Below are positions 1 through 10,469 of a stretch of DNA of 64,000 bases, in pieces. The notes under the pieces are model-generated. The model was not told where the DNA came from, ran no database searches, and was given only the letters and a program-made list of their open reading frames with translations. How positions within the stretch are numbered: the first letter of the stretch is position 1; the number at the start of each line of letters is the position of its first letter. A program made the translations under genes and the position numbers. The DNA comes from Rhyzopertha dominica (Eukaryota > Arthropoda > Insecta > Coleoptera > Bostrichidae), in assembly GCA_025024175.1 (NCBI GenBank), contig QCXZ01000001.1, positions 43,022,942-43,086,941 on the forward strand, in the 5' to 3' direction.

Positions 1-1800
1 TGTCACTTTAAGTCCAATAAAATGGATCCTTATACTATTATATAGAGCATGTGTCACTTCAAGTCCAATAAAATGGATCCTTATACTATTATATAGAGCA
101 AAAACATTACCAGAAGCTAGACGTATCTTCCTGATTCATATAATACCAGCATTCTACCCTGCAAGCATAACAGANTGTGTCNCTTTAAATCAAACAAATA
201 GTCCCTTATATTGAGCAAAAGCGTTATTATAAGCTAGACGTATCTTCCTAACTCATATAATACCAGCATTGGGCTGTGTAAGCAAACAGATATGTGGCTT
301 TAAATGGAACAAAATGGTTCCTTATACTATTATANTGAGCAAAAACGTTACTAGAAGCTAGACGTATCTTCCTGACTCCTATAATACAAGCATTGTACCC
401 AGCAAATATAACAGATTGTGTCGCTTTAAATCAAACTATATGGTCCTTTTTGCTATTAAATTCAGCAAAAGCATTATTAGAAGCTAGACGTATCTTCCTG
501 ACTCATATAATACCAGCTTTGGGCCCTACAACCAAACAGATATGTCGCTTTAAATGGAACAGATTTGCCTTTATACTATTATATTGTGCAAAATAGTTAT
601 TAGATGCAAGACGTATCTTCTTGACTCATATAATACCAGCATTGTACCCAGCAAGCTTAACAGATTGTGTCGCTTTAAATCAAACAAAGTCCCTTATACT
701 ATTATATAGAGCAAAAGCGTTATTAAAAAAAGCTAGACGTATCTCACTGACTCATATAATAACAGCATTGTAAGCAGCAAGCATAACAGATTGTCACTAA
801 GTCGAACAAAATGGTTTCTTATACTATTATATTGAGCAAAAGCGTTATTAGAAGCTAGACGTATCTTCCTGACTCATATAGTACCTGCGTTGTAACCAGC
901 AAGCATAACAGAATGTGGCGCTTTAAGTCGAACAAAATCGTCCCTTATACTGTTATATTGAGCAAGAGCGTTATTAGGAGCTAGACGTATCTTCCTGACT
1001 CATATAGTACCAGCATTGTACCCAGTAAATATAACAGATTGTGTAGCTTCAAATCAAACAATATAGTACCTTATACTATTATATTGATCAAAAGCGCTAT
1101 TAGAAGCTAGACGTATCTTCCTGACTCATACAATACCAGCTTTGGGCCCTACAACCAAACAGATATGCCGCTTTAACTGGAACAAAATTGCCTTTATACT
1201 ATTATATAGAGCAAAATAGTTATTAGATGCAAGACGTATCTTCTTTACTCATATAATACCAGCATTGTACCCAGCAAACAACAGATTCTGTCGCATTAAA
1301 TCAAACAATACAGTCCCTTATACAATTATATTGAGCAAAAGCGTTATTAGAAGCTAGACGTATCTTCCTGACTCGTATAATACAAGCATTGTACCCAGCA
1401 AATATAACAGATTGTNTCGCTTTAAATCAAACAATATGGTCCTTTTTGCTATTAAATTCAGCAAAAGCGTTATTAGAAGCTAGACGTATCTTCCTGAATC
1501 ATAAAATACCAGCAAGCATAACAGATGTGTCGCTTTAAATCGAACAAAATGTTCCCTTATACTATTATATCGAGCAAAAGCGTTATTAGAAAGTAGACGT
1601 GCTTTCCCGACACATAATACCAACATTGTACCCAGCAAGCTTAACAGATTGTGTCACTTTAAATCAAACAAAGTCCCTTATACCATTATATAGAGCAAGA
1701 GCGTTATTAAAAGCTAGACGTATCTCCCTGACTCATATAATACCAGCATTGTAGCCAGCAAGCACAACAGATTGTGTCACTTTAAGTCCAATAAAATGGA
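1..1800. repeat. Satellite 1, ~124-bp tandem repeat array
   Basis: About 14-15 head-to-tail monomers of roughly 122-125 bp, each marked by the core agacgtatcttcctgactca followed by an 'ataccagcattgtacc' block and a 'cgctttaaatcaaaca' block. The array runs off the left edge of the window. Variant monomers recur at a longer spacing: the 'tttgggccctacaacc' variant at ~517 and ~1140, and the following 'ttgcctttatactatta' variant at ~565 and ~1190, are both about 624 bp apart. This implies a five-monomer higher-order unit. Open frames here are by-products of the repeat. Confidence 0.9.
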
Positions 1801-1808
1801 TCCTTATA

Positions 1809-1838
1809 CCCTTGTGTATACATATGTATACACAAGGG
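1809..1838. repeat. Perfect 30-bp palindrome at the satellite/retrotransposon junction
   Basis: The 15 bases cccttgtgtatacat are followed immediately by their exact reverse complement, with no loop. The palindrome sits between the last satellite 1 monomer and the first recognisable BEL/Pao base. It could be a DNA rejoining scar, a fragment of a transposon end, or an assembly artefact. Confidence 0.9.
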
Positions 1839-3839
1839 TCATACTTTAAAGAAACTTTGTCAAGAGATGCTGATGGTAAATTCTTTGTAAAAATTACTTT
1901 TAAAAACAAACTTAATGATTTAGGTAACTCAAAATCTGTAGCCGAAAAAAAATTAACTTCTGTAGAAAAAAGATTAAGCAAGGATATGGAACAAAACAAG
2001 TTGTATAAAAATTTTATGGATGAGTATCTCACATTAAATCATATGTCCAAGGCAAAAGTTGATGACATCAAATTCTTTTTACCACATCACGCTGTCTTGC
2101 GACAAGATAGTCAAACCACAAAGTTAAAAGTAGTTTTCGATGGTTCATNTCACTTAGAGGAAGGTTTGTCATTAAACGAAGTTCAATATGCTGGTCCTAC
2201 CATACAAAATGATTTATTTTCCATTATGGAAAGATTTCGAACACAAGTTGTACTAACAGGTGACATAGCTAAAATGTATAGGTGTATTTGGATACATCCA
2301 CAACAAAGAATGTATCAAGGTATTATGTGGCGCACAAATGCTGACGAAGAAATTGGTTACTATGTTCTAAACACTGTCACATATGGAACAAAATCTGCTC
2401 CTTTTATTGCAATTAGATGTTTGTTTGAGCTAGCAGTTACACAAAACGAGTTTCCAAATGAACGTAACATTATCAAAGAAGACTTTTATGTTGATGACCT
2501 GATAACGGATGCTGATTCCAAATCTGATTTAAAAGAGATCAAAACAGGTATTGATCATATCCGACAAAGTGCTGGGTTCAAATTAAGAAAATGGACAAGC
2601 AATGCTTCTGACCAAGNTTTAGTTGATAATACAGTTTCATTCAATGAAAATTGTAGCAAGATATTAGGGATTCAGTGGGATCCTAGAAGCGATTCATTGT
2701 CCTATTCAGTGTCAAATGAACTCGTTCAGAAAAACGTCACAAAACGAACTACTTTGGCTATAATTTCTCAGTTGTCTGACCCTTTAGGAATGTTAAGCCT
2801 GATAATAATAACAGCAAAAATTTTAATTCAAGAACTATGGCAATTACACTTAAATCTGTAACGAATCTGTGGCAATTGATGTATGCAAACAAAATAGTTA
2901 CACTTTAAAGAGAAGCTAGAATATATCGAGCATATAAAAATTCATCTACTTTTACTTCTTCAGGATTCAGAAGTGATCGAACGTCACATTTTTTGTGAAG
3001 CTTCAATAAAAGGCTATGGTGCATGCATTTACGTAAGGTCCACAAATTCAAATGGAAAAGTTACGGTAAGGTTATTAGCCACAAAATCCCGAGTTGCCCA
3101 GGTTAATAATGTAACATTTTCAAGACTTGAATTATGAATTATTGATCGAGAATTTTATTGGTGTGATTCTCATATTGTATTATGTTATTTGCAATCACCA
3201 CTAAACAAGTGGAAAACTTATGTAGCTTACAAGGCCTCAGAAATTCAAACGTTGACTAAAATACAAGACTGGCATTATGTACAATCATTTAACAACTTAG
3301 CTGATTTACTGGCACATGGTATCGATGCAGACAAATTATTACAATCAAGCTTATGGTGGCAAGATCCATATTTATTGTCATTACCATGCATGGTCTTGCA
3401 TCCCAAAAGCAGAGGTTATTGAACCCCCAGAAGTTTATAAAAAATCACAAGCATTTCCTATCACAGTACCTCCAAAATGTCATTTGATTGCAAAATTCTC
3501 TTCACTTACAAAATTACAGAGTGGTAGCAATGTGTTTACGGTTTAAGAACAATTGTTTATTACCAAAAGACAAAATGGTCATTTAAGCACGAAGGAACTT
3601 GAGCAAGCACTGATATCGATAGTAACGATTGTTCAGAAACAACAGTTTGCCAAAGAACTGAATGACTTGTCAAAAGGTAAAACTGTACACGCGAAAAGCA
3701 ATCTACTCAGTTTGACACCATTCTTAGACTGTCAAGGTATCATATGGATAGGTGGCAGACTGCAGTTTTCCAAATTTTCATATGTCACCTCATATTATTG
3801 CCAAAAAGTCACCATTTCACAAAATTAATATTTCAATAT
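1839..3839 (+). mobile_element. BEL/Pao LTR retrotransposon, copy 1, 5' part (truncated)
   Basis: The pol region of a BEL/Pao element in the + direction, lacking LTR, gag and protease at its left end. An open frame at 1812-2861 covers reverse transcriptase, with the sense 'KVVFDGS' block, the 'LTGDIAKMYRCIWIHPQQ' block and the catalytic YVDD at about 2488-2499. From about 2950 to 3420 a broken frame gives the Pao RNase-H-like region (CEASIKGYGACIYVRS, then KWKTYVAYKASEIQ and LWWQDPYLL), with at least two stops. From about 3550 to 3800 it continues into the zinc-binding part of the integrase. Insertion of the Gypsy element at 3840 separates it from the rest of the integrase at 8566. It is a dead copy. 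Confidence 0.88.
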
Positions 3840-4031
3840 TGTCGTATATGTCACTTTGTAGTTGTTTTGTAATTAAATAGCTTCGCACTTAGTTACCGAT
3901 AGGAACGGGTATTTGAATAAAACACCGAGCGTCATTTACGAAATCTCTATTAACACTAAACTGTGATGGTTATCCCACAAGGGTTGGTGGTGGGTGGTGG
4001 TTGTATACCCCCACTTACAAATGCTATCACA
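3840..4031 (-). repeat. 3' LTR of the Gypsy element
   Basis: 192 bp, TG...CA on either strand. Because the coding frame runs on the - strand, this left copy is the 3' LTR. It holds a run rich in ggtggt/accacc. The same LTR occurs once more in the window as a solo LTR at 27844-28033. Confidence 0.94.
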
Positions 4032-4043
4032 TCTCCCTTTCCT
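4032..4043 (-). promoter_or_regulatory. Polypurine tract of the Gypsy element
   Basis: On the - strand the bases aggaaagggaga lie directly against the TG that opens the 3' LTR. This is the expected place and composition for the plus-strand primer of reverse transcription. Confidence 0.8.
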
Positions 4044-4146
4044 GAGGAAGATTTTTTAGAAATGTATTTATTTCATAAAACTTAGAACTAAACTAAATAT
4101 TTAAAGAAAACACAGAATAAAACACGCAAATACACTTTCGACTTAC

Positions 4147-7100
4147 TTACCTATATTTTAAGGGTAGTTTAGACTGTCTACCCGACCTAGTAAAAACTAT
4201 TTTATTGTCGGCTAGCTTTAGACTATTATTTAAGCCAGATGGACCTGGTTGTGATTCCACATTTTGGAAACTATTATTTTCTATCCCCTCTGAGGGTGTT
4301 TCCTGTTCTGAGTTATACATATTTTCAAAATGATTCCATCTAATATTTTGTTCAAAAATAGTAGTTGGACCAAATGTTACCTGTTTGTGTGTATTTTTAT
4401 TTTGATTTGAATATTTAGCGTCGGCAGTTTGGGTTTTTCGGACTTTAATGAATTTACGGTTTCTTATTAATGTTGATCCATTTTCAAGCCTCAATCTATA
4501 CCTACGAAAATTTAGTTTATTCAGAATGGTAGCATTTATCCAGGTAGCTGAAGGCTGTACTTGAACTAAAACTGCCGTTCCTGGGGTCAAATCAGATAAT
4601 TCCTGAACTCCCCGTTTTTTATTGTAATATTGTTCACTATAAATTTGTCTTTCCATTATGTGTCGATTGTATTTGCGATAATCTGCCATTTTGGGATGCA
4701 ACTGTTTATTAGAAGATGGCAAATTTGATCGCATGGTACGATTCATTAGAAGCTGTGCGGGTGAACATCCGTTAATAATTGGTGTATTACGATATTGTAA
4801 AAGTGCCAAAGGAATTTCTTTGTTATCATCACTAACTTTTTTAAGCATGTTTTTTATTGTTCCCACATGTCTCTCTGCCATACCGTTGCTCTGGGGGTTT
4901 ACTGGAGAAGTAATTTTGTGAGAGAAATTCCACTCATTTGCAAATTGTTTAAAAATTTCAGAGGAAAATTGTGGACCTCCATCAGAAACAACTGTATTTG
5001 GGATACCGTGTCTAGCAAAAATGTATTTTAAAAGTGTTATAATGTGACTGCTAGTCGTATTATTATAGAGTCGCTCTAATTCGATATATTTGGTGTAGTA
5101 GTCTACTACTAGGAGATACTTTTTCCCATTTAATTCAAATAAATCGCATCCAACTTTAAACCATGGTATTTTAGGGATTTCATGAGATTTTAACGGTTCG
5201 GATTTCTGCGAGCTTGAGTATTTTTGGCAAATGTGACAGTTTTGTACCAACTGTTTTATTGCATTGCGCATGGTAGGCCAATATACATTATTCTCTGCTA
5301 AAATGGTGCATTTGTTTACGCCAAGGTGATTGTAATGAATTTTGTTTAAAATTTCTGCACGCATTATTTTAGGTATTAATATTTGTTGACCTTTGTAAAT
5401 TAACCCGTCTATAACGGTTAGGTCACTTTTGTGTTTAGCATAGATTTGTATTTTTGAATTTAATTTTTTATTTGAATTTGGCCAGCCATTAAGTATTACT
5501 TTATTTAATTCTACTAATTCTGCGTCTTTATCGGTTTCGTATTTTATCCGCTCTAGCATAATATCCTCAAAGTCACTTTCAGTTTTAATTAAATTAACCT
5601 GTGCCTCAATCATGTTATCCAATTCTGTATTTTCCGTCGAATTATCGTCCGCCAGATATGCTCGTGATAAAGCATCAGCGATTACTAAATCTTTACCGCG
5701 CTTGTACACCAATTTGAAATCGTATTTTTGAATTGATAACAACATGCGTTGTAATCTAGCCGGNCATTTATTTAAAGGTTTTTTAAATACACCGATTAAC
5801 GGTAAGTGATCCGTTTCTACGGTTACGTCCGGTTTGCCATAAATGTAATCGTGGAAACGTGTTAAACCAAAACAGATGGCAAACATTTCTTTTTCTAGTT
5901 GCGAGTATCTTTGTTGAGTTTCGGTGAGAGCTTTAGATGCGTACGCAACAGGTAAATTGTTTTGTAACAAAACTGCCCCTGTACCGGTCATTGAACTATC
6001 AACCGAGATAGTCACGGGCATTTTGACGTTGTAATATTGCAATGTTGGAGCTTTAGTTAATTTTTCTTTTATTTTATTAAACGACCTTTCATGTTCTTCC
6101 TCCCAGTTAAATTGTGTATTCTTTTTTAAAAGTTCCCGGATGGACGTTGTGTCTGTTGCGAAATTCGGTAGAAATTTATTAACGTAATTTAATACCCCCA
6201 AAATTCGTTGAGTGTCCTGTTTTGATTTGGGACTAGGCATTTCCAATACGGCTTTTATTTTATCTTGATCTGGATGAATGCCATTTTGAGAAATTAAATG
6301 ACCCATATATTTAATCTGAGTTTGCCCGATTTTACATTTCTCGCGGTTTAATTTAATTCCGTTGTTTTTTGCTGTTTCCAAAACACGTCTTAGTCGTTCG
6401 TTATGTTCATCCATGGTTTTACCCCAAATTAGTATGTCATCAATGTAAATTGCGACGCCATCAAAATTAAAAATATTTTTGAAGCAATTGTGGAATACTT
6501 CCGGTGCACTTTTAATACCGTATGGGAGTCTAAGAAATTTATACCTGCCGAAAGGGGTACCTACTGTACACAATTTTGCACTTTCTTCGTCTAACGGAAT
6601 CTGGTAAAACCCGTTTGTTGCGTCTAGCGTACTAAAGAATTTGGCGCCGTTTAATTTTGCCGAAATTTGTTCAAATGTTTCAATAGCACAATGCTCTCGT
6701 TTGATGGCTTCGTTCAGGTATTTAGGATCCATGCATATTCGAATTTGACCGTTTGGTTTCCGTACTAGAACTAAGGGATGAACCCAGTCTGAGGGTCCTT
6801 GAACTTTAGCGATTATATTATTTTGTTCTAACTGATCAATCGTTGATTTTAAGTGATCCAATAACGGTAACGGGACTTTTCTTATCGGACTAATTACCGG
6901 TTGCACGTTGTCTTTTAAATTGATATGGTAGCTGTGATTAATACAACCGATACCTTGGAAAAGTTCTGGATATTCGTCTAAAATTTGCTTAAAATTTTCT
7001 GTGCTGTTGTTACAACGTAAAGTATCTATTCTTTTAATTAGATTTAATGCAATGCTCGTCTCCAAACCCAAAATTGCCTGCGCATTATCATTTAAAATAT

Positions 7101-8289
7101 GAAATTGAATGTTATACGATTTTTCTGTGTGGTAACATTTGAGCCAACAAGTGCCTAACACGTTTAATACATTTCCAGTATAAGATTTTAATTGAACATT
7201 ATTTTGCGTTTTAATAATTGACCTGTCTAGTTTCAATTTGTCAAAAAATGCGATCGGCATGATGTTTGCGTCCGCGCCAGTATCAATTTTGAATGCAAAT
7301 GACTGATTATTTATAATTAAATCTGTTAACCAGGAATTTGACTTTTCTACCTTATGTACATTAATTGTTTCTATATGTAGGACATTGTTAAAATTAGAAT
7401 TTAAGTTATTATCATCGTGTTGGCTATGGGATTTTACTACAGTTTTTACTGATTTGCTACTTCTACAAAATCTAGCAAAATGATTTTGTCTCTGGCAAGC
7501 CGAACATATTTTCCCGTATGCATAACACTGGTTAATTGGATGATCTTGCCCACAGTTACGACAATTGTTTATAAACCGAGTACCTGAGGTACCTCTTCTG
7601 GGTTGATACCTGCTTCTGGATTTGGACCTAGAATTCCTGGAACTAGGGTTGTACCGGTTCACCGTATGCGTCTCCGTTTTACGACCTACTTCCGCAGCTC
7701 CCTGGTTTACAGCTCTTCTTTGAATTGCCTGGATACTTTCTGGTTCAGCGCTGTTGCCATTAGCTATTTTTGATGACTGTTCTTTCGCTTCATAAATTGC
7801 ATTGCATGTTCTGATGGCTTCCTCCAGCGACGCCTCGTCATTTTGAAGGAGTTTCTCACGAATTTCTGTTGAATTTACCCCGCATGTAATCATACATTTG
7901 ATTAAGCTATCCTTTAGATCCCCGAATTTACATTTGTTCGCCTGGTCGCGTAGTGCCGTAACAAACTGCTCCAGTGTTAGATGATTTTGCCTCATCGTTA
8001 AAAATTTGTATCTTTCGAATGACAGGTTTTCTTTCGGTAAAAAATGCCGATTGAATTTCTCTATCAGCACTTTTAACTGGTCTTGCTCACCTTCTTGAAA
8101 TGTAAAAGTGGAGAAAATTCTGTGGCCCTCTGGTCCAATTAGGTGCAGCAGTAGTGCGCACTGGGTTGCTTCCTGTTTCTTGTCAATCTCCGTTGCCTTT
8201 ATGTAATTGAGGAAACGTTTTCTCCAAAAATCCCAATTTTCTGCGATATTCCCTGTCATGTTCATCTCCGGTATCGCATTTGAACCCAT
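4147..8289 (-). CDS. Gypsy Gag-Pol polyprotein (protease, RT, RNase H, integrase)
   Basis: A single 1380-residue frame from ATG at 8289. Residues 1-230 are a Gag-like capsid region. Two zinc knuckles (CRNCGQDHPINQC and CSACQRQNHFARFC) lie near residues 240-275. An aspartic protease follows with the DTGA motif near residue 335, then reverse transcriptase with YIDD near 615, and RNase H beginning about 760 (ISVDSSMTGTGAVLL). Integrase has an HHCC zinc finger around 985-1025 (HYNHLGVN ... CHICQ) and a DDE triad in GCDLF (~1046), SDGGPQF (~1103) and NGMAERHVG (~1137). Gag and Pol share one frame with no frameshift, as in several insect Gypsy lineages. One n gives one unknown residue. No stop interrupts it, so the copy may be able to move. 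Confidence 0.95.
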   Translation of the reverse strand: MGSNAIPEMNMTGNIAENWDFWRKRFLNYIKATEIDKKQEATQCALLLHLIGPEGHRIFSTFTFQEGEQDQLKVLIEKFNRHFLPKENLSFERYKFLTMRQNHLTLEQFVTALRDQANKCKFGDLKDSLIKCMITCGVNSTEIREKLLQNDEASLEEAIRTCNAIYEAKEQSSKIANGNSAEPESIQAIQRRAVNQGAAEVGRKTETHTVNRYNPSSRNSRSKSRSRYQPRRGTSGTRFINNCRNCGQDHPINQCYAYGKICSACQRQNHFARFCRSSKSVKTVVKSHSQHDDNNLNSNFNNVLHIETINVHKVEKSNSWLTDLIINNQSFAFKIDTGADANIMPIAFFDKLKLDRSIIKTQNNVQLKSYTGNVLNVLGTCWLKCYHTEKSYNIQFHILNDNAQAILGLETSIALNLIKRIDTLRCNNSTENFKQILDEYPELFQGIGCINHSYHINLKDNVQPVISPIRKVPLPLLDHLKSTIDQLEQNNIIAKVQGPSDWVHPLVLVRKPNGQIRICMDPKYLNEAIKREHCAIETFEQISAKLNGAKFFSTLDATNGFYQIPLDEESAKLCTVGTPFGRYKFLRLPYGIKSAPEVFHNCFKNIFNFDGVAIYIDDILIWGKTMDEHNERLRRVLETAKNNGIKLNREKCKIGQTQIKYMGHLISQNGIHPDQDKIKAVLEMPSPKSKQDTQRILGVLNYVNKFLPNFATDTTSIRELLKKNTQFNWEEEHERSFNKIKEKLTKAPTLQYYNVKMPVTISVDSSMTGTGAVLLQNNLPVAYASKALTETQQRYSQLEKEMFAICFGLTRFHDYIYGKPDVTVETDHLPLIGVFKKPLNKXPARLQRMLLSIQKYDFKLVYKRGKDLVIADALSRAYLADDNSTENTELDNMIEAQVNLIKTESDFEDIMLERIKYETDKDAELVELNKVILNGWPNSNKKLNSKIQIYAKHKSDLTVIDGLIYKGQQILIPKIMRAEILNKIHYNHLGVNKCTILAENNVYWPTMRNAIKQLVQNCHICQKYSSSQKSEPLKSHEIPKIPWFKVGCDLFELNGKKYLLVVDYYTKYIELERLYNNTTSSHIITLLKYIFARHGIPNTVVSDGGPQFSSEIFKQFANEWNFSHKITSPVNPQSNGMAERHVGTIKNMLKKVSDDNKEIPLALLQYRNTPIINGCSPAQLLMNRTMRSNLPSSNKQLHPKMADYRKYNRHIMERQIYSEQYYNKKRGVQELSDLTPGTAVLVQVQPSATWINATILNKLNFRRYRLRLENGSTLIRNRKFIKVRKTQTADAKYSNQNKNTHKQVTFGPTTIFEQNIRWNHFENMYNSEQETPSEGIENNSFQNVESQPGPSGLNNSLKLADNKIVFTRSGRQSKLPLKYR

Positions 8290-8350
8290 GATGCTTATTT
8301 GTTATTTGCGAACACCACACTGTTATTTTATTACGCGCACGTTTTAGTTC

Positions 8351-8368
8351 GTCAATTTGACTGCGCCA
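8351..8368 (-). promoter_or_regulatory. Primer-binding site of the Gypsy element
   Basis: On the - strand, tggcgcagtcaaattgac follows directly after the CA that closes the 5' LTR. The opening TGGCGCAGTC resembles the tRNA-Ser-type primer sites reported for some insect Gypsy elements, but the tRNA assignment is from memory and unverified. Confidence 0.65.
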
Positions 8369-8560
8369 TGTCGTATATGTCACTTTCTAGTTGTTTTGTA
8401 ATTAAATAGCTTCGCACTTAGTTACCGATAGGAACGGGTATTTGAATAAAACACCGAGCGTCATTTACGAAATCTCTATTAACACTAAACTGTGATGGTT
8501 ATCCCACAAGGGTTGGTGGTGGGTGGTGGTTGTATACCCCCACTTACAAATGCTATCACA
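8369..8560 (-). repeat. 5' LTR of the Gypsy element
   Basis: 192 bp, matching 3840-4031 except for one base. It lies upstream of gag on the - strand and would carry the element's promoter. It is bounded on the right by the second copy of the aatat target duplication. Confidence 0.94.
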
Positions 8561-8565
8561 AATAT

Positions 8566-9660
8566 GAACATGTTAAATTACTACATGCTGGACCTAAGCT
8601 TTTGGTAAGTTCTGCAAGAGAAAAGTTCTGGCCTATTTCAGCAAAAAATGTGGCTAAAAAGACAGTTAGACAATGTATAACTTGCTTCAAATATAATGCT
8701 TAATCGGTAACAGCAATAATGGGTTCTTTACCAGCATCCAGAATTTGTATAGCTCTAGTATTTCATTCAACAGGTGTAAATTATACAGGTCCATATCTCA
8801 TTAAGGCCAGAGTAGGAGGAGGAAATAAAACAACAAAATGTTATATTTGTTTATTTATTTGTTTCTCTACTAAGGCTATTATACACTTGGAAGTACATCA
8901 AGGATTTATCGCACGCAGAGGAAAACCATTGCATATTCTCGGGTAATGACAAAAATTTCATTGGTGCCAAGAATGAGGTGTCCAAACTTGCACAGTTTAT
9001 TCGAACCTACAATAAAGATGTTGCAGAATTCCTATCACATGAAGGTATAAATTGGCATATGATTCCACCAAACTCACCTAATTTTGGAGGCCTCTGGGAG
9101 GCAGGGATCAAAAGTACGAAACATCATCTGAAAAGAATATTAAACAATATTTCATTGACTTACGAAGAATTTTCTACATTACTCACCCAAATTGAGTTCA
9201 TTCTAAATTTACGGATATTAACCCAGTTAACCTCTGATTCAAACGATACCGAAGTCCTTACACCAGCCCATTCTCTCATCGGATGAGTCTTTACAGCAAT
9301 TCCTGATCCAAACCTCACCGATGTGGCTTAAAACAGATTGACCCGCTTATTGCAACACTTGCAGAAAATGGTTCAACACATCTGGCACAAATGGTCCAAG
9401 GTGTACATCCATGAGCTAGAACAAAGACAGAAGTGGATGAAACCCAGTGACCAACATACTTCAAGTGGGCACTATGGNCCTACTGAAAGATTACAACTTA
9501 CCTCCACGCAGGTGGTCCATGGGTCGTGTAAAAGCACTACATTCAGGAAGACAACGTAATCNTTTTTGNGACAGTTAAATGTGCTCAGGGTGAATTCAAA
9601 AGGGCAATCGGAAAAGTGTGTGCGTTTCCTGTTGAAAAACCTGAAAAATAATCGAGTTAG
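8566..9660 (+). mobile_element. BEL/Pao copy 1, 3' part (integrase and C-terminal domain)
   Basis: This resumes the BEL/Pao integrase where the Gypsy insertion cut it: KLLHAGPKLLVSSAREKFWP and the zinc-finger end CITCFKY. The core follows as GVNYTGPYLIK and TKCYICLFICFSTKAIIHLE. A short in-frame loss joins IHLEVHQ to ARRGKPLHILG, and a frame change leads to IPPNSPNFGGLWEAGIKSTK (8978-9286). The C-terminal Pao-specific domain (IWHKWSKVYIHELEQRQKW, then a VKCAQGEFKRAIGKVC block) ends about 9650. It has several stops and frame changes and is dead. No right LTR can be named because the left one is missing. Confidence 0.85.
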
Positions 9661-10469
9661 AGCTTAGTTATACTGTTAATCATTACTTACCTTAAATAGT
9701 TGCATTGTTCCTTGTTTGATTCTTGTACCCATATTATATTATTATTGTTGTTTTTTTATCGGTTATCTCGAAGGCCATATAAATAATGAAAATGATTATT
9801 TTATCGTTATTATTTACATCCATTTTGACGAAAAATGTAAATTCTCTTAAATTATTACAAAAATTGGCATACCAAAATTAGTAACAATAAACCTAACAAT
9901 GTATACATTTTTTAATCAGAATAGATAGGTCTTTCCAACCATAGCAAAACTATGGTTTCCATGAAAAAAGGCCAAGTTTGTGTTATATCTCCAAAATGAG
10001 ACCCCCTAAAAAAATTCTGAGTACGCTACTGGATTCCGAATAAAAATATCTTTAAAAATGTCTACAGTTTTTTTTTGTATCTAAATACCCAATCGAGATA
10101 TTGAGAAATGAAGAAAAGTTACATTTTTCAAAAGTTGGCTATAGCTTTAAAACAAAAGACGATGCAAAAATGACTGTGGTACAGCCCAACTCCCAACGAA
10201 AAAGTAATACAGTGAGGTCAAAACCACAACGTTCTGGCATTATTAGTTACCGAGATACCCTACAATTACAACGAAAATGGGACTCTACATTGAATGGTGC
10301 TTCGGTCTCACAGACTCAACCCATTACCTGTTTGTAATTGATTGTATTAAATATAATTTTTGGTGTAATGGTGGGCTTGCTTCAAATATAAAAGATCTAA
10401 AATGTGTTTGGATCCTTATAGTAGGTAGTCCTGTCCAGGGCATTGATGTTTGTATGAGTGTTTTGTCTT
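9661..10469. other. Unassigned AT-rich sequence between the two BEL/Pao copies
   Basis: No coding similarity, terminal repeat or RNA gene recognised. It may include the untranslated 3' end or LTR of copy 1, which cannot be delimited without its partner. Confidence 0.4.

Larger units (their letters stand above)
3840..8560 (-). mobile_element. Complete Gypsy-type LTR retrotransposon inserted in BEL/Pao copy 1
   Basis: A 4721-bp element in - orientation. Two 192-bp LTRs (3840-4031 and 8369-8560) each begin TG and end CA and differ at one base that I can find (tttgta versus tttcta, 18 bases in). The insertion is flanked by the 5-bp direct repeat aatat (3835-3839 and 8561-8565). A primer-binding site, a polypurine tract and one uninterrupted gag-pol frame are all present. 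Near-identical LTRs and the open frame mean a recent insertion. There is no env-like frame, so this is a retrotransposon rather than an errantivirus-like element. Confidence 0.95.

Noticed and set aside
1..1800. Possible CRISPR-like array
   Set aside because: The whole monomer repeats without unique spacers and the surroundings are eukaryotic; it is a satellite.
1733..2032. 99-codon - strand open frame
   Set aside because: Antisense shadow of the BEL/Pao copy 1 RT frame running into the satellite.
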